From the NCBI GenBank assembly GCA_946811185.2, contig OX328096.1, positions 70,989,345 to 71,053,344 on the forward strand: a stretch of DNA of 64,000 bases. Reading direction: 5' to 3'. Positions 11,533 through 23,045 of the stretch are shown here, piece after piece (the first letter of the stretch is position 1; each line of letters starts with the position of its first letter). The notes under the pieces are model-generated. The model saw only the letters and a program-made list of their open reading frames with translations, ran no database searches and was not told the DNA's origin. The stretch is from Hippopus hippopus (Eukaryota; Mollusca; Bivalvia; Cardiida; Cardiidae). A program made the position numbers and the translations under genes.

Positions 11533-12253
11533 GTCTTGCCTTTACGAAATTCGCTGCTCGTAAGGAAGCCTCAAAAGTACTTGCACCTCCTAATCCGTCG
11601 TCTAAAAGAACGACTATATTAATTCCTGCATTCCTCCACTTTGATACGCAGACTCTCAATACTTTGGTAAATATGAATCCTGCTGTAGAAATACCAAAGG
11701 GTAAAACTACGTAAACAAAAAATCTCTTTACCCCATTTTCGACCCATGAAAAACCTAAATATGCTGTGTGCTCTGGAAATATCATAATGTGATGATAGGC
11801 CCCTTTAATGTCAAAGGTGAACAAATAATCTCCCTTTGAAAAAATATCCTTTGCTACGGATTGGTTTTCAAAACAGCATTTATATTTGAATAACTCTAAA
11901 TTCAAATGTCGACAGTCTAAGACCAACCTTTTCTTACCAGCGCGATTTATTGCGACAGTCAAAGGATTAATCACAGTCGGTGCTGTCGGTACGTCCCGAA
12001 TACACCCCTTCAATAACAAGATTTGAATTTTCCTAGAAACGAAATCCGCGTTGTCACGAGCCGATTTATTATTCCCCAACTCTACTGGTTTTGGTAGAGT
12101 TTTAAAAGGCAGCTTATACCCATTTTCAACAACGTCTAAAATAAATGAGCTAGCACCGGATTTTTCCCAGTGGTTTAAACACGATTTCAGTCTGCCTCTA
12201 GGCGAGCTGACAGTTTGCTCCCTTTTTCTTAAAGCTTCGATATTAAAAACCTC
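11453..12253 (-). CDS. Reverse transcriptase region of the Ngaro-like element (frameshifted)
   Basis: The RT frame is open from 12253, overlapping the end of gag by about 25 bp and lacking an ATG, so in an intact element it would be reached by frameshifting or reinitiation. Visible RT blocks are RLVLDCRHLN, FTFDIKGAYHHI (first catalytic Asp), VLPFGISTAGFIFTKVL and the catalytic pair in VVLLDDGLG, which is LLDDG rather than YxDD, as is usual in DIRS RTs. After KARLDRFW the frame runs into unrelated residues and stops at 11453, while the conserved continuation is in the neighbouring frame. A one-base indel near 11520-11535 is the simplest reading. Confidence 0.88.
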   Translation of the reverse strand, partial: EVFNIEALRKREQTVSSPRGRLKSCLNHWEKSGASSFILDVVENGYKLPFKTLPKPVELGNNKSARDNADFVSRKIQILLLKGCIRDVPTAPTVINPLTVAINRAGKKRLVLDCRHLNLELFKYKCCFENQSVAKDIFSKGDYLFTFDIKGAYHHIMIFPEHTAYLGFSWVENGVKRFFVYVVLPFGISTAGFIFTKVLRVCVSKWRNAGINIVVLLDDGLGGASTFEASLRAANFVKARLDRFWLFVSRRQMSLDTMYDCDLVRV

Positions 12254-13017
12254 TCATGCGATTTCTCATTCAAAGTCATATTGGCTTTTGAATCTAAAAC
12301 TCCTCTAGTATCATTATTCTCAACAGATAAACCATTAGAAACAAATCTACTTATCTGTACGTTCTTCTCAGACTGCACATCTTGTACCAAACAATCAGCA
12401 CGCCAATGACCCGGCTTGCCACATCGAAAACACGTCCCCGGTTTTCTCCCAAATGCGCCACTTTGGGGCTGCGCTGTAGCTGTCTTGGGGCCAACTGCAG
12501 TAGAAGGGACCGAATACGGCTGGTATCGTCTGCTTCTAGAACGCTTCTCCTGTCTGAATTTCCTGTCGGCCTGAATTTGTGCCCGGTAAATCTTTTTCTC
12601 GTCGTCGGAGTTCTCAGCTAAAGGGTGAGCCTCATATTCCTGCACGACTCGCCATTCATTCTGTGAAGAGTCTGCAAGTTTGATACATTTCTGTCGGTGA
12701 TTGAGAATGTCCATACCTTCGGAAATCTTGTTAATAGCTTGCTCGGCTGCTTCGCTCTGTACCGTGCTGCTAGCTTCCCTAACAAAGCCGTCGGCTTGAC
12801 GTAGTTTGTCCATAATTTGAGCGTTCGCTCGGTACTGCTGTTCGTGACCTTTCTTCTTAAAAGTGTAATTGTCCGCCGCCACCAAATTGTTCTGTATTAC
12901 GGAAATTTGAGACTGTGATATTTCTCTCTGTGTGTTTCCAATCCGCTGTTCAAAAGCCTCGAACTTGGAATTCATCAAAGTCTCTATATGAGACAAAAGG
13001 GCGTTGTCTCGATCCAT
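12229..13017 (-). CDS. Gag-like protein with CCHC zinc knuckle
   Basis: Starting at the ATG at 13017 (MDRDNALLSH), just inside repeat A1, this gives 262 residues. The N-terminal half is predicted helical with coiled-coil character. A charged, Arg/Ser-rich stretch (RQEKRSRSRRY) precedes one zinc knuckle, CFRCGKPGHWRADC (CX2CX4HX4C), which binds nucleic acid. It would package the element RNA. An upstream in-frame extension to 13107 is open but starts inside the repeat, so I prefer the inner ATG. Its last 25 bp overlap the RT frame. Confidence 0.82.
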   Translation of the reverse strand: MDRDNALLSHIETLMNSKFEAFEQRIGNTQREISQSQISVIQNNLVAADNYTFKKKGHEQQYRANAQIMDKLRQADGFVREASSTVQSEAAEQAINKISEGMDILNHRQKCIKLADSSQNEWRVVQEYEAHPLAENSDDEKKIYRAQIQADRKFRQEKRSRSRRYQPYSVPSTAVGPKTATAQPQSGAFGRKPGTCFRCGKPGHWRADCLVQDVQSEKNVQISRFVSNGLSVENNDTRGVLDSKANMTLNEKSHERFLISKL

Positions 13018-13032
13018 ATTTTGCGCGAGTAC

Positions 13033-13200
13033 AAAGCAATACTTGCACTGCGAAATCGTCTGGTAGAATGACCAGTTTTCCACACATCGACTCTGTCTAT
13101 GCGTCACACCCCAAAAAACCCGTGAATAATCACTGTGTGGAATACGTTACGCGGATAGACAAACATTTCGCGCTATTCTACGAAACGCGCGAAATTTAAA
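13033..13200 (-). repeat. 5' terminal repeat A1 of the Ngaro-like element
   Basis: This 168-bp stretch is the direct partner of 8924-9091. The boundary at 13200 is defined by loss of similarity right after GAAATTTAAA. The leader of gag begins inside it, so it probably carries the promoter. Confidence 0.88.
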
Positions 13201-14400
13201 ATATAGAGGGTGTTATTTTTAAGTTTACAATGGATACAAAAGATTTTTTGAACACCTTTATTTTTACGGCTGGCCTTTTTAGAGAACAAATCGAAAATAT
13301 AGTATAGCTACAAATTAGCCATAAGGCGTAATTTTGGAGAACATTTTCTTCCGGAGCGCAAGGAATCAAAAACAGCAACAAGTATTCTATTTTACATTGT
13401 AACTGTAAGAGGCTCTAAATTTGATCGTTCTAAACTTCTTTATTATGTACTGTTCACACATATGTGTTTCATAATCTTTGTAACCAGTTCAATGCCTAAA
13501 ATTTTTGTAAGTACATGTATAATACATAACATACGTAACTAAGTCTATAAATAATCATTCCGCCTATACTTAAACGTCTATATTGTGTCAGTTGTACAAA
13601 CACAAGAACTCCAAATCAAAGACGCAGCTGTCGTGCTATGGATTTCGGAATTATTGCATACGTATACATGTATTTAGGAATTAAATACATCGGTTTTAAG
13701 GTTTACTTTAGATCTATCTTATACATTTCTACTGGAAAGTCATTTAATCTTTACCGAGTGACATACTATGGCCGTATACCATATAAAATTTCACATATAA
13801 CATCTGCGTTATATCTTCTGTTGTTTCTGTTCTAGGCTTGGAGCCGCCTATCTTTACATTCTTGCCTGGTGGCAGAGTGCCACAAACAACTGCCAAATGT
13901 AAAAAATACGCGCCATGAAAAAATGTCCATCGGTCAAATATTTTACAAGTCGCACTTAAAGAGGACAAAGGTGAACTTTGATATTTAACCCTTACTAAAC
14001 AATCTCGTGTTTTAACGACCCTTGGGTAGACGGCCTTTAAAAAATTGTGGGAAAAGGAGAAAATGCTGGAAACCAGCATTTTCTTCTTTTCTCATAATGT
14101 TTTTACCCTTTTAAATCGAATTTCATCATACCATCCATTTTTTATTCATTGAGCCGGTGTCTGATCATGGTCTAAATTGTCAGCAAACGGTCCTTGAGTC
14201 GCTCCTAGCAGCCTAGTGGTTGATACATATTAGACTTAATAAAAAAGCATCAATGGTTCCTACGCCCTCAAAGCCAAGTGCTACAGTAATTATCTTTTGA
14301 CTTTATGATGAAATTCAGTAATTCAAACAAGGAGGCAGACTAAAAGGCCGAATTATCAGTACTCCTAATGGCTATATATACAATTTATCAATATGAAAAT
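13201..14400. other. Intergenic, no gene recognised
   Basis: AT-rich sequence without a supported exon. One MITE-type hairpin lies at about 13985-14110, starting near a TTTAACCCTTACTA end. A hairpin family 2 remnant (GTCTGATCATGG) lies near 14160. Confidence 0.5.
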
Positions 14401-16507
14401 CATACAGTAAGCGCAATGTAGACAATTATCTTCGAAATTGGTCTTACGCTTTACCAGGCAAAGAAGTGACTTTTTCGATTTGTAAGCATTTGTTGGTGAC
14501 AAACTGGATGTAGCTCAAATGACCCGATGTGTCTTTGAAAGAGTAGAAAACATTGTTGGAACAGAAGAAAATGCTAATTACCAGCCTGTTCTCCTTTTTC
14601 AACGATGTTTTCAATAGGTCAGGGTCGTTTAAACATGGAAAAGATTGTAAGGGGTTAAATTGTTGGATTGTATAGTATTTAACGGCATTTTAAACATTAT
14701 TTCATATTAAAGCGGCGGCAAGTGCACCCATTTTTGTTGGAAAAGAAAAAAAAAAAAAAAAAAAGCTACTTAGCAGCCTTTTCTCCGTTTTCAACGATGT
14801 TTTCAATAGTTCAGGGTCGTGCAAACATGGTATAGTTTTGTGTGGAGTTAAATTGTTTGATTGTATGGTATTTAACGCCATTTTAAATATTATTTCATTT
14901 TACCCATTTTCGTTGGAAAAGAAGAAAATACTGTTTACCTGCCATTTTTTTTTTCAACAATGTTTTCAAAAGTTTTTGGCTTCAGAGTCGTTTAAACATT
15001 GGTTAGTTTCGCAAAGTGTAAAATGGGTTTGTTGTATGGTGTTTAACACCGTTTTCAAAATTATTTCAGCTTCATCGGAGCGGCAAAAGCTCCTATCAGC
15101 GCTATCCTGAGTTTCTCATTATTATTATTTTGTGCAATATTCTATTCAAGCCACTGGCTACTCTTTACACAATGATCAGCGGTAAGAGAGGCACAAATCC
15201 TGAAACCACATCAGTGCATTTTCTACGAGGACTGATTATAATCAGTCCTCGTAGAAAATGCACTGCTGTGGTTTCAGGTCCTTTACGTTATTTACTAAGC
15301 TACCGTGCTCGCCAGGGTTGTACTTGAAAATCTCCGTAAATCTTTTACGAACAGGCCAAGTAAGTCGAATGCATTATCCGTGTCTGTACAGATCGACGCA
15401 AAATTCTAGTGCCTGGTACATATACATCAAAGTGCGTTAAAAACAACGTGAAAAAAGGAAAAGATGCTGGTTAACAGTATTTTCATCTTTCCTAAGAGTA
15501 TTTTCTACCCTCTGAAAGACAAATCTCGCTATCAGATGAGGCACATTTTTTGTGAAGTCTGCAAATGCTTTCAATTAAGATAAGTCTTAGATAAAGTTTG
15601 ACGTCTGACAGAAAGATAAACAAACCGTGATTTTCAAACGCGTATTACGTACTTGGCTAAATAAATGCCGTCTTCATTGCAAAATTATATAGACCTCCAG
15701 ATGAATGCTTATGGGCATTGCTAAATGATGAAACAGAAGTACTGCTTCACAATTTTCTACAATTCTATTTGTCCAACTCTTCACCAGACAACACAATTGT
15801 AGACCAATCGAACTTAAAAGTATTTTCAGACTACATTTTAAGCTTAGCTCCAATGATAGAATTTGTCTTTAGAAGGGGAAAAACATTGTTGGAAAATGAG
15901 AAAATTCTGGTTACCTGCTTTTTCTCCTTTTCGCACAATGTTTTCAAAAGCCTCTATCCTGACGGTCGATAAAACAGTGGATTATCTGGTAAAAAGTTAA
16001 ACAATTTAGATGAATGTATAGATAGGTGCGTATTACAGCATTTTGGGATTATCGAGACTAAACTGTATTGACCACAGTTACGAATATCTTGCACTTTCAT
16101 ATTGATCAAATATATTTTTGTCACAAATTTACGAAAGGCCAAATGGATAGACAGATAGACGGAGAATAACTGAAATTGCTATTCAGACCGCAAGTGAGCA
16201 TTTTGTTCAACTGTTAGGAAACTTACCAAATGCACAGCTGGTGAGGGGGAATATGCATGCCTGTTTCTCACGAGATATTATTCTACGCTGTCAAATAAAT
16301 TAACATTTTAACCCACTTAAATAAACAAACCTTAGGTTCCTACGTTCCTGAGAACGCCCTTTTAATCAACCAAAAAACACATGTGGCAAATACAGGAAAG
16401 CACAGAATCATTCAGTATCAGCCGCTGGAAGGTTTACAATCTCAAAGTAAGCAGGAATATTAAATACCGTTATTGCTTATATTGCACTCGTAGTTTAATT
16501 GTTCATT
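14400..16507 (+). repeat. Upstream part of duplicated segment S1
   Basis: This stretch matches 33800-35528 in order: TTACCAGGCAAAGAAGTGACTT near 14450 and 33870, the TTTCGGAGCGGCA-type repeat near 15065 and 34125, CTACCGTGCTCGCCAGGG-type near 15300 and 34335, TGATGAAACAGAAGTACTGCT at 15725 and 34777, and GATAGACAGATAGACGGAGAA near 16145 and 35180. Palindrome GGACTGATTATAATCAGTCC lies at 15229-15248. Hairpin-MITE copies lie at about 14555, 14760, 14925, 15450 and 15890. Confidence 0.75.
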
Positions 16508-16814
16508 ATGCAAGTTATGCAGTACTTTCTGATTGGACTTTTGTTAGCCATCGTCTTTTTTGACAATGTGAAAGCGCTGCCAGCTGAGCCGGTATGTTCG
16601 AAATTCGATTATGAAATGAAAACACTCGAAGCAATGCTTCGAATCGAAAACCGTGCCGAGAAAATGATGGAGGAATTGAAAATTGTACAAGATTCTGTGA
16701 CGAAAGAGCTTGATGAAATCAAGAATTTTAAAGCTGAAGCTGAAAGACAACAAATAGCAATGGAGAGCAAGTTCACAGCTCTGAAGTCTGAAGTAGAAGT
16801 AAAAACAAGGCCAG
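16508..16814 (+). CDS. C1q-domain protein 1, exon 1 (signal peptide and coiled coil)
   Basis: The ATG at 16508 begins MQVMQYFLIGLLLAIVFF, a clear signal peptide, likely cut after ...VKALPA. The rest (about residues 30-102) is a charged helix rich in Glu/Lys heptads (RIENRAEKMMEEL), a probable coiled coil for oligomerisation. A splice donor CAG/GTAAAG follows position 16814, leaving phase 1. Joined to the exon at 17816 it gives 232 residues, the usual size of a short secreted bivalve C1q-domain protein. Such proteins act as secreted pattern-recognition lectins. An ATG three codons later (16517) is possible. The exon is about 85-90% similar to 35529-35829. Confidence 0.85.
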
Positions 16815-17815
16815 GTAAAGTACAGCTTTATTACTATTTTTGTCAAACTTACTGCCAACTTCACACACCGTAATATTGATCATTCAACTTGTGCGTTTAT
16901 TTTGGGTATCACAGGGGGTCATTATCATTTAACTTGAACTTCTAATTTTAGCATGTATTAGATGCAAATAAACAACAATGGATGTCTATTGATGGAGTAA
17001 TTCTATGATTTGATTTGTCTCTAAGAGAATAGAAAACATTGTAGGAAAAGGAGAGAATGCTGGCTACCAACAATTGGATTTTTTCCCAACAGAATAGAAA
17101 AGATCGCAGAAAAAGGAGAAAGCGCTGGCTACCACGGATGGTTTTTTTTTTTGCGAAAGGATATAAAACATTTTAGAAAAAAGGAGAAAGCGCTGGCTTA
17201 CTATAATGGATTTTATTTCTTTAAGAAAATAGAAACATTGAGAAAAGTGGAGAAACCGCTGGCAACCAATGATGGTATTTTTTCCTTACCTTATATATTC
17301 TATAATCATTTGCAGAGGACAAATAGAATGTAGCTCATAGCTGGGATCTGACACAAAGGGGATAGAAAACATTGCCGGAAAAGGTGAAAGCGCTGGCCAA
17401 TGATGGGAATTCTCTCATAGAGAAAAGAAAAGATCGTGGGAAAAGGGTCGATAAATACGGGATTGTTTGATATGTCATCTTCACTAACAAATATCCTGTA
17501 TATGATTCAGCCAGAAATTTTCTTTATCCATCTAATAGCAGACGAACCCATTTAGTGCAGTCAGTAACTGATAGGAATTAGTAAGTCAGGTGTTGAGAGT
17601 TCGAGAGTCTTGTTTGAAGAACTCTTTTCGATGACTGATAGTAGTTTTACGACAGGATTCGTGTAAGAGGGAAAGCAGCCACTGTTTTGCACCCTACTAA
17701 CTTAGAAAGAAACATGTAACATGAATACATAGATAAATACATTGGCCGCTGTAATACAATTCAAGGTTTATTAATAACGCCGTTAACTTCCACAAAAACC
17801 TTTTTTCTTCTACAG
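16815..17815 (+). other. Intron of C1q gene 1
   Basis: A 1,001-bp intron with GT at 16815 and an AG acceptor at 17814-17815 after a long pyrimidine tract. It carries four or five diverged half-copies of the hairpin repeat (17035-17450). I find no counterpart of the middle exon present in gene 2. The part 17480-17700 is similar to 41870-42190 upstream of the last exon of gene 2. Confidence 0.7.
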
Positions 17816-18207
17816 ATGAGGTTATCGCATTTTCAGTGACAAATCCAACTAAAACATTCGTCAAGGGAGCGCCCATCTTTTCGACCGTAATCACAAATAT
17901 AGGGAACGGATATGACGTCGATACCGGTATATTCACGTGTCCTGTTGGTGGATTGTATATGTTTGTCTTCACTGTGGCGTCAAGTGGACAGTATAATGTG
18001 TGGTGCTGGATTAGACATGATGGTTCCAACAAAGCGCTTGGCAGAACATACAGTGATAACTCTTACACTACTGCCTCAGCTTATGTGAGCTTATTGTTGC
18101 AGAAAGGTGATTCGGTTACGTTAGGAAGTTGTGGTGTCTGGAACCATGTTGATTCCACTACAACATTCAGCGGTGCTTTGCTGCAAAAGACCGAAAGGAA
18201 AAACTGA
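17816..18207 (+). CDS. C1q-domain protein 1, terminal exon (C1q domain)
   Basis: The exon starts after TTCTTCTACAG in phase 1, matching exon 1. It encodes about 130 residues of one C1q/TNF-like jelly-roll domain: IAFSV at the start, GNGYDVDTGIFTCPVGGLYMF (the C1q signature GxFxxPxxGxYxF), WIRHDG, LLLQKGDSVTLG, and FSGALL near the end. It stops at 18205-18207 with TGA. The paralogue at 42305-42702 shows the same length and motifs. The predicted protein is secreted and would form trimers. The ligand cannot be told. Confidence 0.9.
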
Positions 18208-18298
18208 CCTTATATTTTCCCGATTAGCATGCTTTCTTTTTATTTTTTGTCCTTTGGTAAGTGTACAACTAACAGAAGTTCGACTCACTTTTTCTCTC

Positions 18299-18335
<37 letters not shown>

Positions 18336-21205
18336 CAGAGAGAGAGAGTGAGAATCTATTGACACTGGTACATGTAGGGGCACAAAGAAAATTTTACCCA
18401 ACAATCTGAGAGAGAAAGAGAGAGTTGCCGATTGACTGCTTTATCAGGTATTAGCAAACTTATGAGCTCTACGAGAGTTTCACCAATCTTGTATTCCAAT
18501 GACCTTTCAATAGTTAATAATAAAACATGGTTGGGAAAGAAGAAAATGCTGGTAACCAGCATTTTATGCTTTTCCAACAATGTTTTTCTGCTTTCTTCGA
18601 CCGTTCCTACCATTTTTGCCCATTTAAATTGTCTTCTGCCAATGCTTTTAATTTTGACAAGCCTAAAATAATTTCGTCTAGTACAAAGTTAACGGGAGGA
18701 ACAAAACCTAAGTAAAGACTTACATCTAACAACTAACTTACTGACGCATAGTTTCTATGTTTTTTTTTTCCCGTTTTACACATGATCCCCAATTTAATCT
18801 TCTTTAAAAAGACATCTTTTAATAACATTTTAAAGGAAAATGAGAAAATGCTGGCAACCATGTTTTCTTTCCTATAAAAGACAACTTCAATCATTTGTGC
18901 TATTTTTATTTTTTTTTTCTGCAATTGAATTCATCTTGGACATTTCTAAAATTGTGTCGTGTAATAAAGGGTTAAGTTCCTAACTTGACTTTAATTAGGA
19001 CAGACTCAGCAAGAATTATTTTACTGATCGTTTAATTAGAATTTAAAAGTGTTGTACGCCATATTACATTATTTTAGACAGAGACAGCTTATTGACCCCG
19101 CAGCATCTGCACACGGTGTGGATCAAGATCATTACGTACTAAGCCACTTTTTGCCAAAGAATTGTGTGTTTTAGACGTATCACGGCGACAGCTTATTGTT
19201 AATGCGAATACAGAGTTTCATCAGGCTGGTTCTCTGAGATGCCTTGCCCAAGGGCACTCCCACGAAAAATCGGTCGCTTAAGTAGAGGATCGAGACATTT
19301 GATGTCGGATTGTACTGGCAACCAGCCAACATTTTTCTCCTTTTCTCACAATGTTTTATTGGTTCAAAGCCAAATCCAACCGCTTGAGCGACATTAAATT
19401 TGTCCTCTGCAAATGCTGTAAATTTTGACTTGTCTAAAACTTTATTGATTTTTCCCATACTCATATACATATTTGATGATAATTGTATTTATAACATATC
19501 CATAAATTTTCTGGCTCAAACTTGTGTTTTGTACGCTGCTAGAATCCGCCATGAAGCATTATCTTCCGCTAAGTGGTATTTTTCAAATTCTTACATATAC
19601 CTATCCGATTTGGGCAATCTGGGTACAGTACAGAACAAACTACTTTTCAGAACGGTAATCGTTACTACGAATTTCAAAATAAACATTTACCCAATAAAAC
19701 ACTACCCGGTACGATTCATCTAGTCATGCTTATGACTACGTTATAATACGCATTTGCCATTCATAAGAATATGTTCTCACCAATGCAACCAGTATTTGTT
19801 TAAAATTGTTACCATTTCCTTATAAAATTGCCAAAAGTTGCAATATTTTGATGTCAAAGTTTCGATAGGTATATTATAAAAGGAGTAGTTTGTCTAAGTA
19901 ACTTTCCAGGGTCAATGCGTATATAAAACTTTTATTGAGCTCAGCGCAGCTGATCATGAAATTTCAAAATTGTGTGTGTGTGTGTGTGTGTGCGTGCTTT
20001 GGAAGAACATCGTGCGAGCAGAAACAGAAACTTTATGCATTAGCCACCAGGACATATCTGAAATAATGATGAAAACGGTGTTAAAAAAAGCCGTACAAAC
20101 AAAAAATCATAATACGAACAGTGGTGATAGCAACATGTAAATAAAGTGGAGTCTGGTATAATTTTTGTGTCATAGTTACCGCATCAGGTTTTGCCTGGAT
20201 AAGCATGTAAACAAAAATAGTTTAGTACACTAACAAAATAGTTCTACCAGTGATATTCAAACAAAGCAGTTGAACTTGATACCGTATGTTCTCTGAAGAA
20301 ATTAAAACATACTGTTTCAGTTGTCTTTTTAATTTAAGGTAACAAAAGTTTTTCAGCCTAGATAAAACAAAAACCGTGCCGGGTTTAAGACCTCTCCACC
20401 ATCTGGCACATTTATACAATAACATGCATCGTTGCTGGAGAACTCGGACCCTGGTGAACTCGTACCCTAATCTCAAGGGTAAGAGTTCTCTGGAGAACTT
20501 TCCCTTTTTATTTATATTAGATTACAAAAAAAAAAAAAAAAAAATAAATAAAAAAAAAAACACACCAGTTAGTAGCATGTATTCGTAGCCAGAAAAGAAA
20601 TCCGCTGCCTTCAGTGCGTTAGCGTTTTGATTTTCTTTTGTTACCTCCTGGAATACTTTAGAGTTTTTATAGCGACAAGGGTAAGCGAAAGGGCAGAGTA
20701 AAGTACACCTGGGAAATTCCGACGTTGACAGTCTGTGAGCTGATACCTGTTACCGCTGGGACTAGAATAAATACAACCTGGTATAATTTTAGACATATAT
20801 GTGGTTTCTATATAAATACTCTATCAGGTAATGCTCGAGTAAGGAGCAATGCTCACAGCTGTATTATTGTAACAGCTCGGATAAATAACCCCCAAGGCGG
20901 GATCGGACTCTTATGCTCTAGGTCCCACTGCGCACGCTCCACCGCGTCGCTACAACAGCTAGTCCTGTCTCAAAGCAGTATAATTGTCGCCATTTCGAAA
21001 CACAAGCTAAATACATTTATATCTATCTGTAGGACAGACCAGTATACTATATTTCGATGGGTGATATGTATCCAGACAGTACATCTTCACTAGAAATGGG
21101 CCACTTTACTGCTTTAAGAATTATTAGACCCCGCGATTGCGGACATGAGTTTTCTTTGACATGGTAGAAAGCATCGCAGTAGAATGATCAAATGCAGGTT
21201 TCCAT
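18208..21205. repeat. Downstream part of segment S1; microsatellites and hairpin repeats
   Basis: A (GA)n tract lies at about 18298-18350 and a (GT)n tract at about 19972-19992. Hairpin-repeat copies are at about 18525-18595, 18830-18880 and 19315-19440. The block 20030-20200 matches 47330-47460 and the block 20670-20790 matches 47480-47610. The block 20870-21190 matches 63690-64000, and in reverse it carries a tRNA-like head (TGTGGTAGAACGTTCGG-type). No exon is supported. Confidence 0.65.
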
Positions 21206-21212
21206 CATTTTT

Positions 21213-23044
21213 AGCTCACCTGAGCACGAAGTGCTCATGGTGAGCTTTAGTGATCATGCTGTGTCCGTCGTCCGTCGTGCGTTGTGCGTCGTGCGTCGTC
21301 CGTCGTCAACTTTTACCTTGTGTACGCTCTAGAGGCCACATTTTCAGTCAGATACTCATGAAACTTGGTCGGAATGTTTGTCTTGATGATATCTCGGACA
21401 AGTTCGAAAATGGGTCACGTCGAGTCAAAAACTAGGTCACCAGGTGAAATCTTAGAAAAACCTTGTGTACGCTCTAGAGGCCACATTTTTAGTCAGATAC
21501 TAATGAAACTTGGTCAGAATGTTTTTCTTGATAATACCTCGGACAAGTTCGAAAATGGGTCATGTCGGGTCAAAAACTAGGTCACTAGGGCAAATCTTAG
21601 AAAAACCTTGTGTACGCTCTAGAGGCCATATTTTCAGTCCAAAACACTTGAAAGTTGGTCAGAATGTTTGTCTTGGTATCTTTGACAAGTCTGGAAATGG
21701 GTCATGTGGGGTCAAAAACTAGGTCACTAGGTCATATCTTAGAAAAACCTTGTGTATGATCTAGAGGTCACATTTTCAGTCAGATACTCATGAAACTTGG
21801 TCAGAATGTTTGTCTTAATAATGTCTCGCATGAGTTTGAAAATAGGTCATGTCGGGTCAAAAACTAGGTCACTAGGTTAAATCTTAGAAAAACCTTGTGT
21901 ACGCTCTAAAGGCCACATTTTCAGCCCAAAACTCTTGAAAGTTGCTCAGAATGTTTGTCTTGATGATATCCCGGACGAGTTCGAAAATGGGTCATGTCTG
22001 TTTAAAAACTAGGTCACTAGGTCAAATCCTAGAAAAGCTTTGTGTACGCTCTAGAGGCCACATTTTCAGTCAGATTCTCATGAAACTTGGTCAGAATGTT
22101 TGTCTTGATGATGTCTCGGACGAGTTGGAAAATGGCTTATGCTGGGCCGAAAACTAGGTCACTAGGTCAAATCTTAGAAAAACCTTATGCACACTCTAGA
22201 GGCCTCATTTTCAGTCCAATACTCTTGAAATTTGGTCAGAATTTTTGTCTTGATTATATCTCGTACGAGTTCAAAAATGGTTCATGTTGGGTCAAAAACT
22301 ATGTCACTAGGTCAAATCTTAGAAAAACCTTGTGTATGCTCTAGAGGCCACATTTTTGGTCCAAAACTCTTGAAATATGGTCAGAATTTTTGTCTTGATA
22401 ATATCTCGGACATGTTTGAAAATGGGTCATGTCGGACAAAAATCTAGGTCACTAGGTCAAATCTTAGAAAAACCTTGTGTACGCTCTAGAGGTCACATTT
22501 TCAGTCCAAATTTCTTGAAAGTTGTTCAAGAATGTTTGACTCGATGTCGTTCAAAAATCGTTCATGTTTGGTCAAAAACTATGTCACTAGGTCAAATCTT
22601 AGAAAAACCTTGTGTATGCTCTAGGGGCCACATTTTCAGTCCAAAACACATGAAACTTGGTCAGATTGTTTGTCTTGATAACATCTCAGATGACTTCGAA
22701 AATCGGTCATGTTGGGTCAAAAACTAGGTTATAAGGTCAAATCTTAGAAAAAGCCTGTGTATGCTCTATAGGCCACATTTTCTGTCCAATACTTATGAAA
22801 GTTGGTCAGGGTCTTTGTTTTGATAATATCTGCAATGGGAAAATTGGCTATGGTTGGCTAAAAAGTAGGTCACTGAGAGAAATTCTAGTTAAAGCTTGTG
22901 TACATGCTAGAGGCCAAATTTTCAGTCCAATAATTATAAAAGCTTAGTAGAATGTTTGTCATGATATGTCAAAAGATATTGAAAATGGGTCATGTTTGGT
23001 CAAAAAACTCAGGTGAGCGACTTCAGGGCCATCATGGCCCTCTT
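21213..23044 (+). mobile_element. Tandem-core element 2 (about 12 units of 145 bp)
   Basis: The left end is a hairpin with GAA loop (GAGCAC-GAA-GTGCTC, 21222-21236) preceded by GCTCACCTGAG (21214-21224). GTCCGTC-type repeats follow. The core is about 12 copies of a 145-bp unit beginning near CCTTGTGTACGCTCTAGAGG (from about 21317, 21462, 21607 and so on). The right end has CTCAGGTGAGC (23008-23018), an exact inverse of the left word, then the hairpin GGGCCATCATGGCCC and CTCTTGT. The 60-120 residue open frames in this span are translations of the repeat unit and not genes. Confidence 0.78.
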
Positions 23045-23045
23045 G

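Larger units (their letters stand above)
8559..13200 (-). mobile_element. Ngaro/DIRS-type tyrosine-recombinase retroelement with split direct repeats
   Basis: Read on the minus strand the order is A1 (13200-13033), gag, RT, RNase H, tyrosine recombinase, B1 (9150-9092), A2 (9091-8924), a spacer, and B2 (8617-8559). A1 and A2 are 168-bp direct copies with about one difference; B1 and B2 are 59-bp direct copies. This split-direct-repeat layout with a tyrosine recombinase instead of a DDE integrase defines the Ngaro/PAT-like branch of DIRS elements. The nearly identical repeats point to a recent insertion. The RT to RNase H frameshift shows that this copy is not autonomous. Confidence 0.92.

Noticed and set aside
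18298..18350. (GA)n tract as a regulatory element of C1q gene 1
   Set aside because: A simple microsatellite 3' of the gene; gene 2 has a (CT)n tract in a similar place, which only supports common descent.
20521..20560. CRISPR-like or other regularly spaced arrays
   Set aside because: Poly(A) and AT runs only; no direct repeats with unique spacers occur anywhere, as expected for an animal genome.
21250..22727. Chain of 60-116 codon frames with recurring FSQILMKLGQNV
   Set aside because: Translations of the 145-bp tandem unit, with the frame moving by one position per unit.
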